From a virus: a stretch of DNA of 64,000 nucleotides. Under the pieces are notes generated by a model. It did no database searches. It had not been told where the DNA came from and worked only from the letters and a program-made list of their open reading frames with translations. Positions 41,738 to 49,516 of the stretch are shown here, one piece after another (the stretch's first letter is position 1; each line of letters opens with the position of its first letter). A program made the translations under genes and the position numbers. The stretch spans positions 1-64,000 of the IMG/VR virus record IMGVR_UViG_3300048588_000476. One strand, 5' to 3'.

Positions 41738-43107
41738 TAGAGGGACCTCCTGCGGCGCGTTCCAGCAAGGGTGACGATGTTTCTCTGCTCGGGGTTTCTA
41801 ACCCCGAAAGTATCGCGCACCGACTTGATGAGTCGCTCGCCATACTTCACGCTAGGCGCAATATAAGCACCCTCGCCAATCTCGTTCCACGCGTAGATAA
41901 TCGCCGTTTTATCCGTCAGCACTGGAAACTGATCAAGCCGTTGTTGGAGCGCCTTTACGTGTCGATCGAACTGTTCCGCCGTAGGAGAGCCAAGCGCCCT
42001 GCTACGAGTGGCGTTTGTGTCAACCACTGGGTAGCTTTCCGCCGGGTTTCTCCACGGGCGCACGTCAAACCCAGCCGATGCTTGAGGCCAAAACTTCATC
42101 AGCGTCCCGCTGGATTCAAGCGCCCAGTCCCAATCACTCCGCAAGCCATAGTCAATGTCGTCGAACGTTTCCCACAGCGGCCCTGCAGTTGCCAGCCCTG
42201 TGGAATTGTTATGGTTCGTGAACGACTGCACGCCTCGGTAGTTCGTAACCGCGTCAAACCCAGCTCGCTGAAGTATCCTACTTGCGCCAGAAATCCAGTA
42301 CGGATACGCGGGGGAACACCCCACGAAATAGATCCCGGAAATTCCTGCGGCAACGGCACGCGATTTAGCGTCGTCCAGCATCCATTTCATGGACGCCGCC
42401 CACGTCAGGTCGTCAGGCGCTCCGAGCAACGTCCACCGTGCCGAGTCGGTCGTCATGGCAGCAGCGGACGTATGCGCGGAGTTGCACTCGTAGTAGGCGC
42501 GAGACGTGCCCCCAAGCGCGTTACCCGCATCTCGCACGACCTGATTGAGCCCGTACGCCTTAGAAGGAACCCACGCCCCCACGTACGTTTTTGTTGGGTG
42601 GTGTTGCACCACCCACGACGGGTTTTTGAAGAAGTCGTCAACCCCGAAGATGATAACCACCGGTTTCCCGTCTTGTGTCAACATCTCGGGTCGCGCAAGG
42701 TAGTTTGCAATCCAGAAGTCCACAAGCGCTCGCCACTGCGTGAGGCTGTCGTTACTGTTGCGGGCATGATTCGCGAACAACAGACAGAACTTCATACGGT
42801 GGCGAAACTTCGACTTCAGGAAGTTGCGAAGCGCCCATTGGTGGAAGGTCGAGGAGCCTGACCAATAGGTGCAGAAGGCAAAAAAATCGATACCGAAGTC
42901 AGCTGCTTTATTGATGGACCAATCCATGGTCCATTGCTCAGCTTCGTTAAAATATCCGATTGCTGGCCTGCGCTCGGCGTACTGCGGCGCCCCAAGATAG
43001 ATGTGGTTGGTCGTGTCGTTTACCGCCCACGGATTCGGTCGCCACGTTACCCCGGGCTCCCCAATTACCCACCCGCCAAAGTAGTAGGCGCCGATTCGGT
43101 ACGTCAT
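41737..43107 (-). CDS. GH99/WbsX-like glycoside hydrolase, candidate depolymerase
   Basis: 456 residues. The N-terminus R-I-G-A-Y-Y-F-G-G-W and the C-terminal Y-A-W-N-E-I-G-E-G-A-Y-I-A-P-S are typical of the GH99-like (WbsX) TIM-barrel family, in which the W-N-E-x-G-E acidic residues are catalytic. In bacteria this family acts on surface-glycan metabolism; in a virion operon beside two beta-helix spikes it would be a capsule or O-antigen degrading tail enzyme. Catalysis is inferred from the motif. Confidence 0.75.
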   Translation of the reverse strand: MTYRIGAYYFGGWVIGEPGVTWRPNPWAVNDTTNHIYLGAPQYAERRPAIGYFNEAEQWTMDWSINKAADFGIDFFAFCTYWSGSSTFHQWALRNFLKSKFRHRMKFCLLFANHARNSNDSLTQWRALVDFWIANYLARPEMLTQDGKPVVIIFGVDDFFKNPSWVVQHHPTKTYVGAWVPSKAYGLNQVVRDAGNALGGTSRAYYECNSAHTSAAAMTTDSARWTLLGAPDDLTWAASMKWMLDDAKSRAVAAGISGIYFVGCSPAYPYWISGASRILQRAGFDAVTNYRGVQSFTNHNNSTGLATAGPLWETFDDIDYGLRSDWDWALESSGTLMKFWPQASAGFDVRPWRNPAESYPVVDTNATRSRALGSPTAEQFDRHVKALQQRLDQFPVLTDKTAIIYAWNEIGEGAYIAPSVKYGERLIKSVRDTFGVRNPEQRNIVTLAGTRRRRSL

Positions 43108-43580
43108 CAGTCAAAAATTCCGTACGCGCCAATCTGCACAAGGCTCATGGTGCCCGCACATGCAATGGTAATGCCCCAACCGCCGTTTTGTGAGCGCATC
43201 CCCCGCGGCAACATTACGGTGGCCGTCGCCCCCGCAGCCAGAGTCTTCAGCGCGCCCAAGTCAACCCACGCGAGCGTGGTTGCCCCGTCCTGAAGCGTTG
43301 CGGAAGTGATATTCGAAGCGCTGCCATTGAAAAGCGTGATTCCGTAGACAACGTTGCCTACAGCTCCGGTAACGCCAAGCGACTTTCGAACCCCGGTGGC
43401 CGTTCCGCTAAACGTGCTGGGCCAGTAGTCGATAGCGTCGACAGTCTCCTGCACCCCGAGGTTTGGGTTCTCCCCCGCCAGCAAATTCGATATTTGGACT
43501 TTCTGCGTGCCGTCGTCCGTCACCCGCATGGGCATCGGAAGGTTACTTCCGTCCGGCATCCCGGTGCTTACGTCAGACAT
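43107..43580 (-). CDS. Putative virion structural protein
   Basis: 157 residues, ATG 43580, overlapping the glycosidase start by one base. Beta-rich (V-V-Y-G-I-T-L-F-N-G-S-A; T-L-A-A-G-A-T-A-T-V-M-L-P-R-G-M). The N-terminal M-P-D-G-S-N-L-P-M-P-M-R-V-T-D-D-G is a common phage structural-protein opening. Possibly a decoration or tail-tip component. Confidence 0.6.
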   Translation of the reverse strand: MSDVSTGMPDGSNLPMPMRVTDDGTQKVQISNLLAGENPNLGVQETVDAIDYWPSTFSGTATGVRKSLGVTGAVGNVVYGITLFNGSASNITSATLQDGATTLAWVDLGALKTLAAGATATVMLPRGMRSQNGGWGITIACAGTMSLVQIGAYGIFD

Positions 43581-43589
43581 ACGCCACCT

Positions 43590-43823
43590 CTATTTGAGTA
43601 TGCGCGGGGGGCTGTCGAGCCCCTCCAGAATCTTGCCCGTGGTGTAGTACACCCCTTGGGCCTTGTATACGTCGTTGCCTTCGCCGGTTGCCGCATCGTG
43701 CGCGGCCATCTGGCGAAGGTGGTCGATTACCTCACGCAGTTTTGCTACCAGCGGGTCGCTTCTTTGCTGGTGCAGCTCCGCCAGCAGGCTTTTCACCGCC
43801 ACCCGTCTCGATTGATAGTCCAC
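43590..43823 (-). CDS. Small protein overlapping the portal gene
   Basis: 77 residues from GTG 43823, inside the 3' end of the portal gene in another frame (92-base overlap). Reads as a normal soluble helical protein (K-S-L-L-A-E-L-H-Q-Q-R-S-D-P-L-V-A-K-L; V-Y-Y-T-T-G-K-I-L-E-G-L). Located between portal and structural genes. Function unknown. Confidence 0.6.
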   Translation of the reverse strand: MDYQSRRVAVKSLLAELHQQRSDPLVAKLREVIDHLRQMAAHDAATGEGNDVYKAQGVYYTTGKILEGLDSPPRILK

Positions 43824-45840
43824 GTTCCAGCGTCTCCAGCATGGTGTTGACCTGCTCGCCCGCCGCATTCGCGGAGTTCTTCTCCGCCTGCGTGAGGTTC
43901 TTGACCGTCTCCGCGAGGACCTTGCGGACCTCTGCCCGGACCATTTCCTCTTGCTGCGCGGCCGTCTTCTGTGCTTCTTCCGCCCGGCTCTGCTTGATCC
44001 GCACGGCTTCTTCGTCAGACACGATGACGTGGCGCGGGAGGTCGCGCGTGGCGAACCGTTCCTTCAGCAGCTCGAACCGGTCCACGTAGGGCATGTCTTC
44101 TTCGTGGAGCGTCGCCATCATGTTGTCCACCTGCAGCCCGCGAACTTCCTTCGCTACGAGGCTGCTGGCGCCCCGGGCGACGATCTGGAAGTCCCCTTTG
44201 ATGTCCGTCCGGTTCGAGAACAGGTGGTTGAACGCCACCAGCGCGCTGATCACCGAGCGCGTGAACGAGTCGAAATTCCGTACCACGTCCTTGAACGGCA
44301 GCGCCGCGTCGCCCCGGAGCATGGATGCACCTGCCGCGGTCCGGAACGGCTCGCTGGGGCCTTTCTGCTGATCCCCACCGGTCTGCGGGCCGACGAACGT
44401 CTCCTGATCCGCCCGATTGTCGAACATCTCGATGATCTGCAGCAGCTCGGGGATGTGCGCGTCGTAGCTGATCGGCCGCACCGCTTGGTTCGCCGCCTCC
44501 GGCCCCACCCCTTCCGTGTACCACACCTTGAACGGCGTGATCGTCGTCTGGTCCTGCCCGGGGTACAGCCGGTCCACGTTGACTTCCGCGCTGGGCGTGC
44601 ACGCCACGGACGCGTTGTCCATCAGCAGCATGGTCGCCGCCGTGGCGCCCATCTGCGAGTCCCGCATGATGCTCGGGAGCCCGTTGCCCAACAGGGACGT
44701 CTCGTCGTGCTCAAAAATGAACTGGTGGTACATCGTGACGGCGTAGTTCGTATCCGCCTCGACCCACGGATCAAGATCGACCTTGATGACGGTCTCGTCG
44801 ATCATCCAGACGTCCGCCATCAACTCTTCCGTCCGCATGTTCTCGGGGACGTCGACCCCACCCGCTGCCAGCTCGGTGCCCGCCACGTAGCCGTGCCACT
44901 GGATGACCTCGTACTTGCGCCCGTTCTGGTCGCCCACGAAGTTCTGCACCCCCATGGCTTTCAGCTCAACCTCGTGGGGCTGGCGCTTGTAGTTGCCCTG
45001 CTGGTGCTCGGCGAGGTACTTCAGGATCGCCTCGCCCCGGAAGTCCGAGCGGTCGGCGAGCTTGCGGAGCTGGTGCCGCGACATGATGTGGCGCTCAAAC
45101 TGCCCGTCCATCTGGGCAAACGTCTTCGCTGACATGTCGGGGTAGTAGTCCCACACCGACACGAACTCGAACATGGGCCGTTTCGCCTGATCCATGGTCG
45201 CGATGTAGGTGTTGGTCGCTGGGTCTTTCGTCCACCGCCGCACCGGCTGCTCACGGACGAACGGGCCTTTCATCACGCCGCAGCCGTACTGCACCGCCGA
45301 CAGAATGACCATCTTGCACAGAGCGACGTAGTCGAGCGTCTTGTCCCCGCCCAGCTCGTCGAGCTGGTCCTGCACCTCGTTGCACAGGTTGTCCGCCCGA
45401 TCCTGAGCGAACTTCCGGATGGCCTCCTCGACCGCGGAGTCCTCCAGCTCGTTGCCCGCGTCCGCCGCGAGCTGCTCCAGCACCAGTTGGAGGTCTTCCG
45501 GGGCCAGATTCGGCACCATGGAGGGGGCCAGCGTCCAATTCTTTTCGGACGTGGGGAAGAGCAGGTTCATCAGTCGCGCGACCATGCTCATGACCTTGAC
45601 CCGCGTCAGGCGCGGGTACGCTCGCGAGCGCGTCGCATCGAGCGCGGCTTTCACCTCCGGGTCGTGCTCGCCGAGGAACTGCCGGGCGTTCTGCAGCCAC
45701 TTCAGTTCCGCCTGCCTCCGGTCGCGCACGTACTCGTCAAACCGGCGACGCAGAGTCTGCCCAAGCCGAACCACCATCTCGTCCGGCGTGAGCTGGGGGG
45801 TCTGTGGCTGGTCCTGCGTGGCTACCGGGAACTCCGCCAT
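43732..45840 (-). CDS. Portal protein
   Basis: 702 residues from ATG 45840 (GTG 45846, directly after the terminase stop, is an in-frame alternative). Pattern of large podophage portals: R-R-R-F-D-E-Y-V-R-D-R-R-Q-A-E, then P-R-L-T-R-V-K-V-M-S-M-V-A-R-L, and a charged C-terminal coiled coil (E-E-A-Q-K-T-A-A-Q-Q-E-E). It forms the dodecameric vertex through which DNA is packaged and ejected. Follows TerL directly in the late operon. Confidence 0.85.
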   Translation of the reverse strand: MAEFPVATQDQPQTPQLTPDEMVVRLGQTLRRRFDEYVRDRRQAELKWLQNARQFLGEHDPEVKAALDATRSRAYPRLTRVKVMSMVARLMNLLFPTSEKNWTLAPSMVPNLAPEDLQLVLEQLAADAGNELEDSAVEEAIRKFAQDRADNLCNEVQDQLDELGGDKTLDYVALCKMVILSAVQYGCGVMKGPFVREQPVRRWTKDPATNTYIATMDQAKRPMFEFVSVWDYYPDMSAKTFAQMDGQFERHIMSRHQLRKLADRSDFRGEAILKYLAEHQQGNYKRQPHEVELKAMGVQNFVGDQNGRKYEVIQWHGYVAGTELAAGGVDVPENMRTEELMADVWMIDETVIKVDLDPWVEADTNYAVTMYHQFIFEHDETSLLGNGLPSIMRDSQMGATAATMLLMDNASVACTPSAEVNVDRLYPGQDQTTITPFKVWYTEGVGPEAANQAVRPISYDAHIPELLQIIEMFDNRADQETFVGPQTGGDQQKGPSEPFRTAAGASMLRGDAALPFKDVVRNFDSFTRSVISALVAFNHLFSNRTDIKGDFQIVARGASSLVAKEVRGLQVDNMMATLHEEDMPYVDRFELLKERFATRDLPRHVIVSDEEAVRIKQSRAEEAQKTAAQQEEMVRAEVRKVLAETVKNLTQAEKNSANAAGEQVNTMLETLERGLSIETGGGEKPAGGAAPAKKRPAGSKTA

Positions 45841-45846
45841 GGGCAC

Positions 45847-48183
45847 CTACCGTAGGGCATACAGATTCGGGAAGCGAGGGGGCTTGAAGCCGCTGTTGGT
45901 CCGCTTCAGGTTGCGGTCGGTCTGGTTCCTGCAATGCTTCGCCAGATACTGCACCGCGTCGGCGGGGTGGCTGTACTGGTTCTTGTCCGGCTCCGCTTTC
46001 TCCAACCCGCTCTTGGGAACAGTATACCGGTAGCCGCCCTCCAGTGCACGAATTGTGACCTTGCAGCTGGGGTCGATCAACAACGCCGGACCCACCGTGG
46101 TGAGGTTCGTCATGTAGTGCTCAACCGCCGCCAGTCGGGGCGGGAGGGTGTTGTTGGTGTCAAAGCGCACGTCGAAGTGCTTCCGGTACTCGTCCACCAC
46201 CGTGCGCTCGTCCGACTGTGCACGGGTGTTCGCCGCCGGGTCCGCGGCCACCTGCACACGGTAGCCGGGGTATTTCGCCCGCAGCAACGGCCTCAGCCGC
46301 TCCGCAATGACCCTTGAGGCCCCCATATTCTGGGTAATCACCTCGTCGTAGACCAACAGCCGACCGTGCATGTCCTCCTGCCCGATGACCACTGCACCGT
46401 GCTGCACCCCCGGGTCCACGCCAAGAACGAGAGGCAGGTACGGATTCGCCCGCAACGGGCTAGGCGACACGTGGTAGAGCCTGCGAAACATGGGGAATAC
46501 CGGCTGCCCGTCGAGGCTGTGCCCCCACTGGCACATGATGAACTGCTTCACCCACTCGTCCGATTTGCCTTCCTTCAACGAGGTGTAATACGCCGCTTTA
46601 CCCGGCAGATTGTCGATGTTTTCTGCATCTGGGCTGTCCCCCGCCGGCTGTATGAACAGCCGCGTGTGCGACGCCAAGTCGTCCTCAATGAGGTATTTAT
46701 ACCACCAGCTGTCCTCGTTGCCCGGGTTGGACGACCCCCACATGCCCCAGTTTGTTGCACCGCCATGGATGGCCGGCGGGTACCGTCCTGCCCGCGCTGC
46801 AATGGCCTCCACCACCTCTTTGGCGATGGTCACGAACTCGTCCAAGATCACGAACGTCACTTCGAGGGAGAGCACCCGTGCCACGTCGTCCGCCGTGTCG
46901 AGGGCTCGAAACAGCACCTCGCACTCGATGTCGCCAAACTTCAGCACGAATGTCTTGTCGGTGGCCCGCCACGTCCCCGCCACGCCGTCTTGGAACCAAT
47001 ACAACCATGACGGAATCGTCGTGTCCCGCAGCTGCGGAAACGTGTTCCGCACCACCACTGCTTTGCTGCGACGTATGCCGTCGATCGGACTGCGGGCCTG
47101 CAGCTGGGCCATGTAGATCAACTTGAAGAAGATGCCTGTCGTCTTCCCGCTATTCCCTGTGACAAACACGCGATTGTTGTGCCGCACCACAAAAAACCCG
47201 CTGGGCACCACGAAGCAATACTTTCGTCCGTCTGTAGAGCGTACCCGGGAAATTTGTGTTTCTGCGCGCACCATCGCTCTGTTTTTGGCGTTGTCGCTGG
47301 TACGCACGTTGACTGTGTACCCCGGGTTCCAGTGCAGGTGTTCGAGGTATTTTTCTTGGTGAATTGTTGCACGGCGCCCTGTTGCATGCGCCGCATACTG
47401 CATGAAGTCCGCGCACGGTTTACTTGTCGTGCTGAACCGAATCTCGTCATGCTCGTGCAGCCCGTCCCAATGCGTCATTTCGTCGAGCACGATTTTCAGC
47501 TGTTCCGCAGACGCTCCGTACCACTCCGGGCCGTACGTCTTGCCCCGATACCCGTTCGGGGGGTCGTAGCGGAACACTGTCTCCGTCGGCCGCGCCGGGT
47601 ACGTGGTTTCGGTAAACGCCACGTTCATTCGGGCGAGCAACGCCCGCAGCCTCGCCTTCTTGCGCTCCTTCCGGAGGGTGACCGACACTTTCTGCCCCGC
47701 CCGAGGCACGTGCCCGTCGGCATGAAACATCACCGCGTAGCGAATTTCGTTCTCGGTCGCCGTGAACGTCTTTGTCGTTGTTGTGAAAGTTGTGGGTATT
47801 GTGCGCCTGCTAGGTGCCCGTTCCATCTCTGCAGCGGTGCACACCTTAAACCGACCTTGGTAGTCGTAGTACGGCACTCGGTGCTCTTCCGACAACGCCA
47901 TCTGCAGCGACCCGGAGTCGAACAAGATGAACTCGTCGCACGGGAGGTCAATATGGTCCGTAGGGTGCACGAACGTTGCCTGCCCGTCCGGCGTCCACTG
48001 CATTACCATATCCCCCGGCGTGTAGCTGTCCATGCGCCTCCACCCGGCGGGCGTCAGGAACTCTGTTTCCGCGGGCAGACATCCGACCGGGCCGATGATG
48101 AAGTCAAAGAAGAGCTGCCCGTCCAGCTTGTCGACTATGAAGTCCCGGACGGTCGGCGGCGGTGTGTAGTTGATTGCCGCCAT
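45847..48183 (-). CDS. terL: Large terminase subunit, interrupted by an intein in the Walker A motif
   Basis: 778 residues as translated, about 468 after splicing. The N-extein (34 residues) ends in G-P-V-G and the C-extein begins S-G-K-T, so splicing rebuilds the Walker A motif GPVGSGKT. The ATPase Walker B follows (F-V-I-L-D-E-F), and the C-terminal nuclease domain has V-D-P-G (first Asp) and later acidic residues (A-D-P). The enzyme translocates DNA into the prohead and cuts the concatemer. Unspliced protein cannot bind ATP, so packaging depends on splicing. Confidence 0.92.
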   Translation of the reverse strand: MAAINYTPPPTVRDFIVDKLDGQLFFDFIIGPVGCLPAETEFLTPAGWRRMDSYTPGDMVMQWTPDGQATFVHPTDHIDLPCDEFILFDSGSLQMALSEEHRVPYYDYQGRFKVCTAAEMERAPSRRTIPTTFTTTTKTFTATENEIRYAVMFHADGHVPRAGQKVSVTLRKERKKARLRALLARMNVAFTETTYPARPTETVFRYDPPNGYRGKTYGPEWYGASAEQLKIVLDEMTHWDGLHEHDEIRFSTTSKPCADFMQYAAHATGRRATIHQEKYLEHLHWNPGYTVNVRTSDNAKNRAMVRAETQISRVRSTDGRKYCFVVPSGFFVVRHNNRVFVTGNSGKTTGIFFKLIYMAQLQARSPIDGIRRSKAVVVRNTFPQLRDTTIPSWLYWFQDGVAGTWRATDKTFVLKFGDIECEVLFRALDTADDVARVLSLEVTFVILDEFVTIAKEVVEAIAARAGRYPPAIHGGATNWGMWGSSNPGNEDSWWYKYLIEDDLASHTRLFIQPAGDSPDAENIDNLPGKAAYYTSLKEGKSDEWVKQFIMCQWGHSLDGQPVFPMFRRLYHVSPSPLRANPYLPLVLGVDPGVQHGAVVIGQEDMHGRLLVYDEVITQNMGASRVIAERLRPLLRAKYPGYRVQVAADPAANTRAQSDERTVVDEYRKHFDVRFDTNNTLPPRLAAVEHYMTNLTTVGPALLIDPSCKVTIRALEGGYRYTVPKSGLEKAEPDKNQYSHPADAVQYLAKHCRNQTDRNLKRTNSGFKPPRFPNLYALR
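47152..48081 (-). other. Intein with LAGLIDADG-type homing endonuclease, inside TerL
   Basis: 310 residues (TerL residues 35-344). It starts with C-L-P-A-E-T (N-terminal nucleophile Cys) and ends V-F-V-T-G-N with Ser as the next residue. The penultimate residue is Gly, not the usual His. The central part has two LAGLIDADG-like helices: A-V-M-F-H-A-D-G and L-D-E-M-T-H-W-D-G, each with a catalytic Asp, plus the F-S-T-T-S-K motif common in intein endonucleases. So it is a full-size, potentially homing intein placed in the most conserved part of TerL. Confidence 0.9.
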
Positions 48184-48184
48184 G

Positions 48185-48307
48185 TTATGCCACGACCGTG
48201 CTCGGCCCTACCGCGCTGTCTTCGACAGCAGGGCCTCCGCGCGGAGGGGCTGGCACCGCAGGTGCCGTGGGAGCCCCGAGCACGGTCGTAGGAAATTGCG
48301 GGCGCAT
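48185..48307 (-). CDS. 40-residue Pro/Ala-rich ORF encoded mostly by the cloverleaf element
   Basis: Starts at ATG 48307, which shares a base with the preceding stop (TAATG), and ends at TAA just before the TerL start. Almost all codons lie inside the 103-bp element (48190-48292); the peptide reads P-T-T-V-L-G-A-P-T-A near the start and G-P-S-T-V-V-A at the end. It may be a true small protein, or only translation across a structural DNA/RNA element that couples terS to terL. Confidence 0.4.
   Translation of the reverse strand: MRPQFPTTVLGAPTAPAVPAPPRGGPAVEDSAVGPSTVVA
48190..48292. repeat. 103-bp cloverleaf element, copy 1
   Basis: Ends pair as CACGACCGTGCTCGG with CCGAGCACGGTCGT; inside are three hairpins: GCTGTC-ttc-GACAGC, the palindrome CCTCCGCGCGGAGG, and GGCACC-gca-GGTGCC. 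Together they form a four-way cloverleaf. The copy at 49071-49173 is a near-identical inverse. Lies just upstream of TerL. Confidence 0.8.
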
Positions 48308-48573
48308 TACACCCCAGCCTTGGTGATGCCGCCGTACGTCATGGGGCCGTGGCTGTGGCCGAGCGACGCCAGCCGCCGAATCTGTGCTTCCAGCGTTCGA
48401 ACGCGGTCTTCCAGCGCCGATACCCGGGCCTCCCACACGCGGTCGGCAGAGGGCGTGTCAGGGCACCACGGGGCGGGGTACGTGGGGTAGTGGGATTCGT
48501 GCAGGGCTCCGCACGCAGGAGCCGGCGCCGAAGGCGCCGTGGGGGCGACGAGTACGGTCGTGGGATGGTTCAT
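48307..48573 (-). CDS. Small coiled-coil protein between terS and terL
   Basis: 88 residues from ATG 48573, overlapping the terS stop by ATGA. The first ~20 residues (M-N-H-P-T-T-V-L-V-A-P-T-A) are encoded by a half-copy of the cloverleaf element and resemble the starts of the two element-encoded ORFs. Residues about 45-68 (V-S-A-L-E-D-R-V-R-T-L-E-A-Q-I-R-R-L) are a clear coiled coil, then a Gly/His tail. Possibly a small packaging accessory or a fused element-plus-domain; unknown. Confidence 0.6.
   Translation of the reverse strand: MNHPTTVLVAPTAPSAPAPACGALHESHYPTYPAPWCPDTPSADRVWEARVSALEDRVRTLEAQIRRLASLGHSHGPMTYGGITKAGV
48505..48564. repeat. Partial cloverleaf element (half-copy)
   Basis: One arm of the element: GTACGGTCGTGG at one end, GGCGCC-gaa-GGCGCC as inner hairpin and GGCTCCGCACGCAGGAGCC as the next. 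Encodes the N-terminus of the coiled-coil protein. More diverged than the two full copies. Confidence 0.6.
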
Positions 48574-49055
48574 TCGCCCTCCAGCTGGGCAAGCGGGTTG
48601 ATGGTGATGGTCATGGGGTCCGATGCACCTGTCTTGGGTGCCGGTGGGGCAAGGTTGATGTTGATGCTGAACCCGTTGCCTGCCGCTTGTGTGGACGCCG
48701 GTCCCTTGCCTGCACTGTCGAACCCGGCCACCCGCGCGGTGAATTTGATCAAGTCTGCCCGTACCGCCGGGGGTATGGCGGTGTCTTGGATCATGTTGTA
48801 CGACGTCTGCAGCAGCGCCTCCGCTTGCATCTGTGCCTTGACCCGGTACGAGAACCCTTCTTCCTGTGCCTGCTTTACCGCCTCTTTGACCGCCTGCTTG
48901 AACGCATCGTTGTTCTTCAGATTTGTCCACGTTTCCTCGTCGATGCCGTATGCATCCAGCAGCTCAGGCAGCGGGGAGATGCGCAGGGCCATCTCGACCG
49001 GCAGTGTAGCCGGCCAGCCGATGGTAGCGGGGTCGATAGTCAAGTCGGTTACCAC
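48570..49055 (-). CDS. terS: Putative small terminase subunit
   Basis: 161 residues from GTG 49055, with AGGAG seven bases upstream; the longer in-frame ORF runs into the cloverleaf element and is not favoured. Contains helices (L-K-N-N-D-A-F-K-Q-A-V-K-E-A-V-K-Q-A; A-Q-M-Q-A-E-A-L-L-Q-T-S-Y) and A-I-P-P-A-V-R-A-D-L-I-K-F-T-A-R-V-A-G, a pattern known from small terminase-like phage proteins. Located directly upstream of TerL in the late operon. Role: DNA recognition for packaging. Flanked on both sides by inverted copies of the element. Confidence 0.72.
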   Translation of the reverse strand: MVTDLTIDPATIGWPATLPVEMALRISPLPELLDAYGIDEETWTNLKNNDAFKQAVKEAVKQAQEEGFSYRVKAQMQAEALLQTSYNMIQDTAIPPAVRADLIKFTARVAGFDSAGKGPASTQAAGNGFSININLAPPAPKTGASDPMTITINPLAQLEGE

Positions 49056-49065
49056 AAACGTGCTC

Positions 49066-49182
49066 CTATGCCACGACCGTGCTCGGGGCTTTCCCGGCAC
49101 CTGCGGTGCCAGCCCCTCCGCGCGGAGGCCCTGCTGTCGAAGACAGCGCGGTAGGGCCGAGCACGGTCGTAGGATGGTTCAT
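49066..49182 (-). CDS. 38-residue ORF inside the second cloverleaf element
   Basis: ATG 49182 overlaps the previous stop by ATGA and TAG ends at 49066, 11 bases before the terS start. The peptide opens M-N-H-P-T-T-V-L-G-P-T-A and ends A-P-S-T-V-V-A, echoing the ORF at 48185-48307. Either a coupled leader peptide for terS or a by-product of the repeated element. The recurring frame and ends argue for some selection on coding. Confidence 0.4.
   Translation of the reverse strand: MNHPTTVLGPTALSSTAGPPRGGAGTAGAGKAPSTVVA
49071..49173. repeat. 103-bp cloverleaf element, copy 2 (inverted)
   Basis: Near-identical reverse complement of 48190-48292; the differences are few and mainly in one bulge (GTGGG versus GGAAA-type). 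The same three hairpins are present. With copy 1 it brackets terS and the coiled-coil gene. Confidence 0.8.
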
Positions 49183-49325
49183 GGGTTCTTCTTCGCAAGG
49201 CGCCACGCCCGCATGACTGCAGCGTAGCACTGCTTGCAATACGCAGCCAGCCCATCCCGCTCGTTTCGGTTACGAGAGAAGTCGCTGGAAGGCTTGTTGG
49301 TAGAACATTTTGGGCAACGTTTCAT
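49179..49325 (-). CDS. Small zinc-finger protein at the head of the late operon
   Basis: 48 residues. C-P-K-C-S-T-N-K-P at the N-terminus and A-Y-C-K-Q-C-Y later give a four-Cys zinc site, with a basic C-terminus (R-L-A-K-K-N-P). This is a common phage mini-protein pattern, C-x2-C-x-x-x-K-P ... D-G-L ... Y-C-K-x-C. It is the first gene after the late promoter, so it may bind DNA in packaging or in late control. Below the length cutoff of typical ORF scans. Confidence 0.7.
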   Translation of the reverse strand: MKRCPKCSTNKPSSDFSRNRNERDGLAAYCKQCYAAVMRAWRLAKKNP

Positions 49326-49331
49326 CGTGAA

Positions 49332-49359
49332 AGTATGCCTGTTGACGAAAATTTGTCAA
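49332..49359 (-). promoter_or_regulatory. Late promoter, minus strand
   Basis: TTGACA at 49359-49354 and CATACT at 49337-49332, spacer 16. An inverted repeat GTTGAC-N8-GTCAAC (49341-49360) covers the -35 box and could be an operator. It drives the zinc-finger, terminase and downstream virion genes. Confidence 0.65.
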
Positions 49360-49367
49360 CCGGTGAA

Positions 49368-49400
49368 GCGTGAAAGTAGCGTGAAAGTAGCGTGAAAGCG
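49368..49400. repeat. Three 11-bp direct repeats upstream of the late promoter
   Basis: GCGTGAAAGTA repeated at an exact 11-bp period (third copy changed at its end). A further CGTGAAAGTA lies at 49327-49336 within the -10 region. One-turn spacing puts all copies on one face of the helix, so they are likely sites for an activator or repressor of late transcription. Confidence 0.7.
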
Positions 49401-49516
49401 ATAAAACGACAGGAATTTTAAGTATGGAACAGGCACTTCGTGGGGGCCGGCGCCGGGCGGAAAACCCCCTCGGGGGGTCGATCCGGAAAAAGGATTCTTA
49501 TGCAAGGCGGGGCGGG
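49401..49516. other. Divergent control region between late and early-right genes
   Basis: About 115 bases between the late promoter and the plus-strand promoter. Contains CCCCC-tc-GGGGG-type hairpin (near 49467-49479), followed on the minus strand by TTTT, so it may terminate minus-strand transcription arriving from the right. No ORF. Confidence 0.4.

Noticed and set aside
48190-49173. Cloverleaf elements as tRNA genes
   Set aside because: Three hairpins in a four-way fold, but there is no T-loop sequence, no 7-bp acceptor with CCA-type end and the middle arm is a perfect palindrome without an anticodon loop.
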